Origin: Hybos culiciformis
Taxonomy: Eukaryota; Arthropoda; Insecta; Diptera; Hybotidae
Assembly (NCBI GenBank): GCA_964007475.1
Contig: OZ023275.1
Span: forward strand, 32,245,619 to 32,309,618
DNA length: 64,000 nt
Reading direction: 5' to 3'
Positions 11,055 through 22,200 of this stretch are shown piece by piece. The notes beneath the pieces were generated by a model. The model did no database searches. It was not told where the DNA came from and was given only the letters and a program-made list of their open reading frames with translations. A program made the position numbers and the translations under genes. The stretch's first letter is position 1. The number at the start of each line of letters is the position of its first letter.

Positions 11055-11790
11055 TCACAAGAAAAATAAAATTTAGATGTTTTCACACAAAATTTTTATT
11101 ACAAGACAAAATATTGTGAATGCAAGTTAAAAAGTATCGTTGAGAAAATTTTTTGGAATATCCAGCTCTTTCTTTTCAAAAAATGGTATTAATAACGTTT
11201 TGATTTTAATACAGAAATATAATAATTTATATTTTCATACTTATTATAATACATACAAATAAATAAATAATACTATAATACATATAATAACACAATAATA
11301 CTACATTTATATTGTATAATATATATTTTTCAATCATAAATACAACCCAATTTTTTTCTAGTACCCATGGTCTAAATAAATTTGATAAAATTATATCTCA
11401 CTTTTCCAATCAATATGAAATAGGCTAATTATTTAATAAATCTAAATTTATATCAAAGTATACATAAGAAACTAGAACTTACATAATTATATAAAGCTTT
11501 TATATTACATTACGTCACGAAACTGCGAAACTACAAATTCAATATAAATAACATTCAAATATTTTTCAACAAATTTTTTTTATCTGAAGGGGTTTTGTGC
11601 TTGAAATTGGTTCTCTGTAGATCCAAAACATATTTCTCAAAATTATTATTTTTTTTTAAATAAATGTGAAACTTTTAGATTTGATACTAATAACAATAAA
11701 AAGTAAAGATAATGAAAAAAAGTTTGTAAAAAATGCCTTTGAAGCAACTTTTAATTTTAACAAAATAAATTTTAGTTCACAATTTATGAA
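11055..11790. other. AT-rich intergenic, nothing recognised
   Basis: Follows the right edge of the duplicated upstream block. No open frame or repeat structure beyond AT-rich runs. Confidence 0.5.
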
Positions 11791-11795
11791 CAACT

Positions 11796-12316
11796 AGTCG
11801 AAATACCCGGCTTCGCTCGAAAGTACCGAACTTATATTATTAGAAAAACACTTTAATCCAGATTTTGGGCAGTAAAAAAATCGGAATTTCAAAATATGGT
11901 ACATAGCCCCCCCCCCCCCTCGTCGGGACTTCGTACAAAATTTCTAGTACCCTATAAACATCTCGGGTCTCTAGGCTCCTTATTTTTAAAATTTCGAAAT
12001 TTGGAAACTTTTTGTACAGCCCCGCCAATTAAGCCCTGGGACAACGGTTGGGGGCCTTTCAACATCCAGTTTTTTAAATAGGATTTTCGGGTCCAACGCT
12101 ACAACATTTCATCGGAGTATACCTAAATTGCAAAATCAGCATCTAAGGCAGCCTCCCGGCCGGGGCCTCGGATCAAAATCTGTAGTACCCTATAACCATC
12201 TCGTGTCCCAATGCTACTTAAGTTCAAAATTTCAGCCAAATCGGTCCAGCGGCTTAGACGTGATTGAGGACAGAGAAACAGAAAAACAGAGAATTTTCAT
12301 TTTTATATATTTAGAT
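11796..12316 (+). mobile_element. Dispersed retroelement 3'-end-like fragment
   Basis: Begins AGTCGAAATACCCGGCTTCG and ends CAAATCGGTCCAGCGGCTTA then AGACAGAAA-like runs and TATATATTTAGATT. It has the layout of a widespread class of insect repeats whose ends carry this phrase; two diverged tandem phrases about CCTATAAACATCTCG occur inside. The class is not assigned. Confidence 0.5.
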
Positions 12317-13081
12317 TAAGTAATTTTTTTTCGCAAACGCTAACATTTGATTCAATTTCATCTAATAACCTATTAAAGTCTAAACCTTATAAAATAACAC
12401 TTCATTCCTAAAATAATCATAATTTATTTTAAAAAACTTTATAAAAATAAAATTTTATTCCTTTTGCTAATTATTACATTTTTTCACCCAAAAACATTTT
12501 ATAAAATTTTTTAAAGGCACTATTTGTTAAAAATTAATTTCTTGAAAATCAAACTTTGCTGAAAATATATATTTTTTTTTCTAAATGTAAAATCACAATT
12601 TTTTTTTATGAAAATTTTTTTTGTTAACTAAATTAAATTATAAACAGAAAACTTTAATAACTAATATTCGTTTATGATATAATTTGTTTTAATAATTAAT
12701 TTGAAATTCACTAAAAGTATTTCAACCAGGGCAACAATCCAATAGTGAAAAGATTATCTATTTTATCGAGTTATCACAATTTGGGTAAAAATTAGGAAAA
12801 TAATATGCTCATGTTGGAATTACAATTCACAAATAATGTTATAATAATGTTAATGTTATAGAAAGTTTAGAAATTCAGTAATTAAATTTTTATTTATTGA
12901 AAATTGAAGGTCGATTAATAAACTTTTACATCGTCAACAAAAAACGCTTCACATCACAATACATTGTTTAAATCAAATGTTCAGAACTACAAAAATGGTT
13001 TCTACTTCAGTAAATTTTCCATTCATACGGTACAATAAAAAAAATAGAATCCTTAATTTTTGGTACAATAAATTTATTTAT
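12317..13081. other. Region 3' of the ABCA gene, no gene seen
   Basis: AT-rich. Several AATAAA-type hexamers on the minus strand just after the stop could serve as poly(A) signals. Confidence 0.5.
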
Positions 13082-13274
13082 TTATTCATTAGATCTTTTA
13101 TCTTCATGCTGTTTTTTAGCAAAATCCAAAAATATTTGTTCCAATGTTGTTTGACTTATTGAATAATCTTCAATATTTAATTGCTCCTTGTTTCGCTCCA
13201 TTAAACCAAAAATACTTGACCATTTTATACTAGCCAATGGAATGTAGAATGTTAAAATCCCCAAATATTGTTCT
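13082..13274 (-). CDS. ABCA3-like: ABCA gene exon 15 (C-terminus and stop)
   Basis: 193 bp; acceptor ttttag. It encodes the C-terminal regulatory tail with [11 protein letters not shown] and [16 protein letters not shown], a strong family signature, and ends in TAA. Overlapping AATAAA hexamers begin at the stop codon itself, so a very short 3' UTR is possible. Confidence 0.92.
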
Positions 13275-16200
13275 CTAAAAATTTAATTGTTCATTTATTT
13301 TTATTATATACAAAATTAATTTTTATTACAACCATTGTTATCATAAAAAAAAAATTAAACTTACTTTAATTCAGCATCTGGAAATTTGGTCAGAATAAAG
13401 TATCGGACACTTTCTACATTTTCAGGTATATCTTCATTTTCAACTTCTTCAAGTTTCGTAAAAGTAGAAGTATTCCTTAAAAAAAATAATTTTTTAAATT
13501 TCTTAAATATTATAGATAAATTTAAAAATTAAGAAATAATTTTTTTTTTGTATTAAAGTTACCAAATCACTAGGTGGGATACCTTTTATACTTAAAGAAC
13601 TATGGATTTGGTAATGGGGGCAGGAAGTTTAGACATAAAATTGCATAAACGAAACATTAAGTAGGTATATTGATTTTTTGTGGTAATTATTTTTAATTTT
13701 TTTTTTTGATTAAAGTTACCAAATCACTAGGTGGGATACCTTTATACTTAAAGAACTATGGATTTGGTAATGGGGGCAGGAAGTTTAGACATAAAATTGC
13801 ATAAACGAAACATTAAGTAGGTATATTGATTTTTTGTGGTAATTATTTTTAATTTTTTTTTTTTGTTTAAAGCTACCAAATCACTAGGTGGGACACCTTT
13901 TATACTTAAAGAACTATGGATTTGGTAATGGGGACAGGAAGTTTAGACGGGATTAAAAAAAGGGACAGTTAGGAGGTAATCATTTACTCTTCTTAAAGCG
14001 GCGCAAGTCGTAAATGAAACGTCCGCCAGCTGTCGGGAACAATTTTGATGGGAGAGCATTTCACATTCTCGAGGTGCGAACTGAAAACGAATCTCCGAAG
14101 CTCGTTCTATCATATCTGGGAATTTTGACGGAATATGGGCGTGACGTTGAGGCGGTACATGTTTGACGTGAAAATACTTGAAGTAGAGGAAGTAGGGCCT
14201 TTACTTCCAGGGAACACGTATCCGTTCCAACAAGATATTTATAAAAAATGGAAAGTGCGCCTACATTGCGACGGTGATTAAGTGATGTTAAAGAACTGGT
14301 GGTTTGGTGATTGTTTATCAATCTAATAGCCTTCTCTGAACTTTTTCCAGGTACTCAAGGTGGGGTTTAGGAGCACCAGCCCATATATGTGAATTATATT
14401 CTAATTTCAGTCCAATGTAGGATTTGTAAATGTTTAAGAGATTAGAGGAGGAAAAGTATTGTTTACATCTTTTAAGAAAACCAAGACATTTCGCTGCGTT
14501 TTTTGCCGTTTCGAAAATATGAACTTTCCAACTCAGCCTAAAATATCAAGGTTTCCAGATTTGCCAATACTTTCACATTGAAAAGAAAATTGGGGATCAA
14601 AAGTTGACAACTTTCTAGAAATTAAACAGCACCGTTTTTGATGCGTTAAAAGGTCGTGATTTATGCTTCTTTGCAGGAAATTACGTTTAGTAGTAAAAGC
14701 ATTCGAAGATGCGGATTTCCTATTAATAAAATCGTGGCACACTACCAATTTACTATCGTCGGCGAAGCTGTGGATGGGGTTGAGTGTTGATTACAGAAGA
14801 TCGTTGATGGAAATTGAAAAGAGGGTTGGGGAGAGAAAAAACCTACACCGGAGTTGATGTTGAAAATGTGTGACTGGTACCCATCAACAACAGCACGAAT
14901 AGAACGGCCAGACAAAAAATTGCTGATCCAATTGACTTTGGAAAGAATAGAAGTAAGCGCAATGGGCCTGTAGTTAGAGGGATCGCATTTATCGCCTTTT
15001 TTTGGAATAGGTTGAACATGCACAACTTTCCACTTGGTGGGGTAAATGCCAAGTGAGTATGAAAGGTAGAAAAGGTTGCACAGAGGTTTAGCTAAAACAG
15101 AGGCAGTATGTTTTAGGACCACAGCCGGAATATCATCACGGCCAGTTGATTTTTTCACATTCAGATTTTTTAGAGCTTTTAAAACAGCTAAAGAAATACA
15201 TAAAAAAAAATAACAAAAGAAATATGTACATATAATAATACATATGTTTGCTCAAAGTTTATGTGTTTAATTTTTAGTACAAAAACATAAAAAAATGTGA
15301 TAATGCGATCTAAAAGATTTTAATTATAAATCTAAGTTATTATTACTTATAATCTAAATTGTATTATTGTAAATTGAAGTTATCATCAAATTTTATTACT
15401 GCTTTATCTATTAGCTACCCAGATGAGCCACAGAGCCTATCAATCAAAACTTTTGTTTTGTTTTAATCCTAACAGAATAATCTTTAAGTTTCCTATAGGA
15501 ATTTTTAAATATTTTCATACATTTGGGCTTGAAATTTATGTCGGCTGCTTGAATTTATGATTAAATTTTTGGCACTTTGTTAAAATTTCTTTTGATTTTT
15601 TTCTTCTCTTTAATCAGAATTATTTTTCACAAATGTGCAAGTAAAAATACAAGCTCTCTGCTGCTAATATTCCAATCTATGATTCGAGGTTTTAAAACAA
15701 AAAAAACGGACAAAGAAGATTGTTTTGAAATTTACACCAATATTTTATAATTTCCTAACACCTAACCAACAATTCAATATCAAAAAGTTTAAAAACAATA
15801 ACCATCTTAAAAAAAAAATTATAATAATCAAGTGGAAAAGTGTGTACAAAACCTTAAGACTTACCTTCGAATTCTAAGATTCGTGGTATTATTGTTATTT
15901 TGAATTACTTGAACATCTACAAGTTCTGGACTATTATCACAACGTTTTACAATAAATTTTATAAAATAGAATAAGTGTGGAATGTGTTAAAAAAAACCAT
16001 GAGATTGTGTACTCCACTAAAATGTTTACTAATTTTTTTTTTAAGTGTACTACATATTAAAGAAAATCTTCTACAATGTACTACATTCAAATGTACTACA
16101 TATTAAAGAAAATCTTTTTAACTGTTTTTTATTTCTTCAAGCACAGAAATGTATGTTAACATTTTCCGAGACCAGAAGGCCGTTTCTTGTACAAGATAAT

Positions 16201-19200
16201 CTTTTTCATTTATGTACAATCTTTCGAGAAAAAAACTCACGTTTGTGGATTGCTCTGACGCTTCAGTTTAATTCTTAAAACTAAACCTTTAGAATATTTA
16301 TTTTTCAAATGTTGGAGTGAGCCAATGCACTTGAATTCACCGTTCACCATTATAACTAGGCGAGTACAAAGTGCGTCGCACTCTTCCATACTGTGTGAAG
16401 TTAATATAATCGACTTCCCAGCGTCTCTAATCCGACAAATTAAATTCCAAAGTTGTCGTCTAGATCCTGGATCCATTCCAGTTGTTGGCTCATCCAAAAA
16501 TATCACAGAAGGATTTCCTAATAAAGCTATTGATGTACTTAATTTCCGCTTATTACCTCCACTATAAGTTTTAGCCGGTTTATCTAAATGCTTAGTGTAG
16601 CCTAAAGCCTTTGCCATATTATTCGTAATTTGGTTGATTCGATTTTCAGGTATTCCTCTTAATAAACAAAAAATTTTTAATAGTTCTCGACCTGTCAAAT
16701 CTTCTAATAAAGCATCAAATTGAGGACAGTATCCGATTCTACGATAAACTTTATTCATTTCCTTTTTGAGATTCATACCCTTCACAAAAACAGCACCATA
16801 AGTAATTCGCTCGTCACCAGTCATCATTTTAAATGTTGTGGTCTTCCCAGCTCCATTTACACCAAGTAAGCCAAAACATTCAGAGCTGAAAGAAACAAAG
16901 AAACAGCTAAAATAATAATAAATTAAAATGATCGAATTTTTTTATTGATTCTGTGGCGTCAATAACAATCATTTTCTAGAAATTTTTACTTACTGCCTTA
17001 TACCAGCAAAAAGATTATTCGCTGCCAAGAATTTTCCATAATATTTTGTAACACCGTACAAAACTAAATTTTCTTGTTTTAGTTCAGATGCAGATAATGA
17101 TTTGATCCTGTTTTGTTCTTGTTTCACATCTTCGTCAACATCTGGGCTTTTGAACGTATTAGTTGTGAGTGGCGGACTATAAAGTGGATTTTGATTATTT
17201 TTTTATTTTTTTCAATGTTGAAAAAACCTTACATGCTCTTCAAATAATCAAGTAGACGAAATTCTTTTATTAGTAAAATAAGGAAATATATAGAAAGGCT
17301 GCAAGAAAATACGTTATATTAGCCAAAATTCCAGGATCTTCCCATTGAAAATAATCAGCAACACAGCATTCGTCGATCCCGAGTTCACATAATGCTTCCA
17401 CAGAACAAAAAGGAACCGTATTTTCTTCCGAGTATTCACACATTTCGTTACAAATTTTTGTAGTCTTAGCAATTGTGTCCAAATTCATTAAGCCTTTAGC
17501 TAATGAGTAACCCGGCAGTATAAGAAAAACATAGTTACATATCCTGGCATCATCTTCTAAATTTGGAACAAGTTTCATAATCACCAGAACAACTAAAACT
17601 AATGGCTTGCCTAAAATATTTATATATTTTAGTTATAGAATAATTAGTATAAAGAAAGGCTATTAATGGTGTGGTAAGAAAATGTACCCCCCCTAGAACT
17701 AAAATAAGTTTCCAATTGCAATATTCCGCTTTTGTTAAAACTTTTTTCGTATAAACGGAAAACTATGATATGGTTTTTTCGTGGTGAAAGTGAGTGGTGA
17801 AAACTTGGGGGGGGGGGGGGGGGGGGGTACATTTTGACAGTTAAACAACAACAACGGGGGATGGAAATAAGGCCGCGGGAAATAAGGCCGCGACGTTTTT
17901 TTGTTGCGGTCTTATTTCATTTTGAATAATTTCCCGCGGCCTTATTTCACGAAGATTTTTTCGCGGCCTTATTTCGTTTTTCAAAATGAAATAAGGCCGC
18001 AAAAAAATCCTCGCGGTCTTATTTCATTTTTCAAAATGAAATAAGACCGCAAAAAATCCCTCGCGGCCTTATTTCGTTTTGAAAAATGAAATAAGACCGC
18101 GACAAAAAAAAAACAATTATTCGGAGGGCTAATTTCATTTTGAAAAACGAAATAAGGCCGCGTAATCTTGTGAGGTGAGCACACAGTGCAGTGGGCAGCA
18201 GGGCGGCGGGCGTTTTTGAAATCAGACATCTTCAAATAACGATGTCTTGAATCATTTTTATGAAGTTCAATATTTTTTATTTTAGCTTCNNNNNNNNNNN
18301 NNNNNNNNNNNNNNNNNNNNNNNNNNNNNNNNNNNNNNNNNNNNNNNNNNNNNNNNNNNNNNNNNNNNNNNNNNNNNNNNNNNNNNNNNNNNNNNNNNNN
18401 NNNNNNNNNNNNNNNNNNNNNNNNNNNNNNNNNNNNNNNNNNNNNNNNNNNNNNNNNNNNNNNNNNNNNNNNNNNNNNNNNNNNNNNNNAGTGGAACTTT
18501 TAATGTTGATTAAGACACAAAATCTACAACTATAATTAATATAATACAATAAAAATCAAACCTGTTAGTAAATTTACTAAAATCATTACTATAAATCCAT
18601 TAAAATGTTTATGAAATAGCAGCGAAAACAAATAGGTAAATGGTAATACGGCAAATCCAAACAAAATTAAGATTAAAAATGTTCGACCTATAAAAAAAAA
18701 TGTGCACAAAATGCGATATAAAGTTCATTTTATTGTAGAAACAAATTTTATTTTACCAAGTTCTGCAAATATTCTGTAGCCTACTGATTGAAAACATGCC
18801 AAAGTTATTAACAAAATAAGTGATGTTACTAAAAAAGAAGCCATGTCACAAATAAAATGTCCGAACCAAAACAGCAATATCCTCACACCACTAACAAATT
18901 GTAATAACTTAGCCTTACTTTCACGTTCTTTAATCAAAAACATAATATAAAATGTACAGACTAATAAAATACAAGTGCTGATGTCAGGTTTAATGATTGA
19001 CTCTTCTCTTAAGTTGTTTAAGAGAGTTTCACCCGAATATGGCAAGGGGTCATTTGTTACTTCAATGCTATAATTTTTACCAATAAAATGTCTAAAAGAA
19101 TAAAAATTAAATTAAAATAAAAATGATGAGGTAACATTTAAAAATGAAAAATTAAGGATTGAACCAGAAACTATATATGTAATAAAGACAAATCATTACA

Positions 19201-22200
19201 CTGAGAAAAAAAACCATAGTAATATTATACAAGTTGACTTGGGTAAAAAAAATTGTACTAAATTCCAAAATCATGGTTTTTTTATACAAGTAATTGGTAA
19301 TATTATACATTGTTTTAAAATGAAAACTTCGATAAAACATCAAAAAAAAAATTAGATGATTTATACAAGTGGAGCAACTGTTAAATTATCCAAATGCTTG
19401 TATAAATTACTAAAACAATGTATAAAGGTTGTATAAAACTTCGACAAATCATCTAAAAAAAATAGTTGATTTATACAAGCGGAGCATTTGTTAAATTATC
19501 CAAATGCTTGTATAAATTACCAAAACAATGTATAAAGTTTGTTTGAAAACTTCGATAAATCATCTAAAAAACTTAGTTGATTTATTTATACAAGTGCTTG
19601 TATAAATTACTAAACAATTGTATAAAGTTTTCATAGAAACCGAATTTATATTGTCTATTAATACATTGTTGTATATCACTGACATAGCTCAGTGGAAGAA
19701 TTCATAACATTGAACAAAGCGGTTAAGCAACGCCTCGTTGTGATAGAACTTAGATGGGTGACCCATTCAAATAAAAAAAAACAATATAAAAACTATAATA
19801 TAAAAACAAAAAAAGCTAAAAAAACTAAAAAAAAAAAACAACAAAAAAACAAAAAAAACAAAAAAAAAAACAAAAAAAAAAACAAAAAAAAACAACAAAA
19901 AAAACAAAAAAACAAAAAAACAAAAAAAAAAAAAAACAACAACAAAAAAAACAAAAAAAAAACAAAAAAAAAAAACAAAAAAAAAAACAAAAAAAAAACA
20001 AAAAAAAAAACAAAAAAAAACAAAGTAAAACCTCTCAAAAACATTTGAGAGGTTTTATACTTTGTTTTTTTGTACAGTCCAATTATCTAAAAGATTATAC
20101 ATGGCCATGTATGAATTACCTAAGCCACTTCGATAAATTAACATATTAAAAAGTATATTTTTATACAAAAAACTAAGTTGATTTAACAAAGCTTAACTTT
20201 GTTAAAACAACTAAATTAACTTAGTTATTTTACACAAGTACTTGGTAGGCTGAAAACTGCCGAAGCCTTGTGTATTTTATACTAGGTTTTTGTATAATTA
20301 TACTATGGTTTTATTCTCAGTGTATATGAAAATTTTGGAAATCAACCTTATATTTTTTCATAATAAACATTGACGGATACCCAACATCACTCTTTTCACA
20401 CTTAGCTTAGACAAAAATAAACAAATACAAAACAAACAGAAAGAAAAAATTCTGGTTGCGTTTCTTTTGTCAGGATTGAGCGAGAAAGAAGAGAAAAAAT
20501 AAAAAAAAACTAAAAGTGGGTATATCCAATGTTTAAATAGTTAATCAACAACAGATTTCCCTGCCGACGGATTTTACCTTGTCGAGGTGGTGGGGCTTTG
20601 GTAAATTCGACAGTGACGACACGCCCACTTGCAGTTTACTGCAGGTGGACGTGTCGACGTTGCCGAATTGAAAACCAAGCAAATCCAAACCAAACCTATG
20701 ATGAGCGAAGATGAAGGAAAAATGGGGATAGGGATATCTACCCAACTATCGGGAGTAGGAGCCGCGGCTCCCGGCAGATGGCCTGGTACTACCAGTGGTA
20801 GTGATAGGTCGCCAGCGGGGCAAACGTACGACAACCCAAGGCTATCTGAAATGGACACGGAAAAGAACAACTGGATGCTCGGTTACAGAGCATCCTACAA
20901 AAAGTGGCTCAGACGTTGGAGGAGGGAAGGAAAGCCGGAATCCGAATGTCTGAAGCTGCTAGAAAAAAGATTGGTCAGGCTAGAGATAGAAATGCACCGG
21001 CAAACCTTAAAGCCTGAACATAGACCGGCATTGACAGGGTCGATGAAGGGAGGTCAGAATAGGCCAACTAAATCGGCTTCTAGTCATACCGCGGTGGGAT
21101 CGACGTGGTGGATGGGAGGTTCCAAGGAACCTCGGAAACCATCACCAAGTCAAAAAACCATAGGTACGGTTGACGGGGGGTTCTTTTAAATGACTGCCTA
21201 GATCAACAGGACCGAGTGGACGGTAATAAACCGGGAGTGCAAAGGCAATACCGGTTGCTGGCTGCTTTTGAGCGTGGATGACGGCGATCTGAAGGCACTT
21301 AGGGCGGTAGATGGAGTCATCTACTATCTGTGCCGAAGGATAGTGGTCTCCTTGCCTAAAGCAAAAAAGCCAACGGTCGTGAAGGAAACGAGGGTGATTC
21401 CGACATCCGAAAGGGTTATTCCGGGATAACTCTAACCGTGGAGGAAGGCCGGGCAGTCCCTACACTCGGAACGGGAGGGGATATATTCCGGCAATGATTC
21501 TAGCGGATCAAATGCTCCCAAAGCCACAAAGAACTGAAGGGCTAAATCCCTTTGTTTTAAGGTGGTGGAAAGAGACGGGGGGAACTCAAGGGCGGGTCTA
21601 TAAACAATGCGAGCTCGGTCCTTGAGTTGGGCAAAGCAGGGGAAACTCTGGGGAACCCACTCAGAACGCTAGGCGTTCGTGGGGAGGACACACTCAGCGA
21701 TTGTGGCTCAAAAAATCCTTCTGTTCGCAGGAGGAGCTGTTGGACCACATATCAATGTGTGTGGCCGCGGAGGGAGAGGCCATGCTCTTGGGAGAGGTGG
21801 TGGAAGAAGTATAATGGCAGAGAACGCAGAAGATGGCTGCATGAAGGTAGTTGAAATAAACCTTCATCGCAGCGCTGCGGCAATGGACCGGCTCATGCAG
21901 CATATGAGCTAGGAAGAGATAGAAGTAGCTCTCATCCAAGAACCCCCTACAAACGTGGTTACGTTAGGGAGTTATGACAAGAGAGCCTACCAAGGCTTCT
22001 GGGAAGAAAGTATGTATAGACCTAGAGCTTTAATTACAGAGAAGAAAAGCAGAAAAGTAGAGATCAAGAAGGCTAAGGAAAATAGCTGGAGAAAATTTAC
22101 AGGAAGTATTGAGAGTACTGGGGAAGCGGCAAGATTAAAGAAAATCTTGTCGAAAACATACTTCCAGCCAGAACTGCGAGGATATATAGGGAAATATGGG

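Larger units (their letters stand above)
19199..20322. mobile_element. 1.1-kb MITE-like element with composite interior
   Basis: Starts CACTGAGAAAAAAA-ACCATAG and ends CTATGGTTTTATTCTCAGTG, flanked by TA on both sides. The interior has about 100-130-bp direct repeats (TTAAATTATCCAAATGCTTG ... ACAATGTATAAAG) at 19375-19620, a 5S/tRNA-like segment, a C/A-rich tract and a hairpin CCTCTCAAAAACATTTGAGAGG at 20031-20052 as stem CCTCTCAAA. The superfamily is open. Confidence 0.65.

Noticed and set aside
16325..16567. Plus-strand frame opposite ABCA NBD2
   Set aside because: Antisense shadow of a strongly conserved exon.
18260..18549. Open frames across the N run
   Set aside because: They consist of unknown residues over the 200-bp gap.
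19692..20048. Open frame of Lys/Asn/Thr repeats and its Phe-rich mirror frames
   Set aside because: Pure consequence of the C-dotted poly(A) tract; no protein character.
21557..21939. Several overlapping frames in the retroelement
   Set aside because: Shadows of the gag/endonuclease region in the wrong frame or strand.
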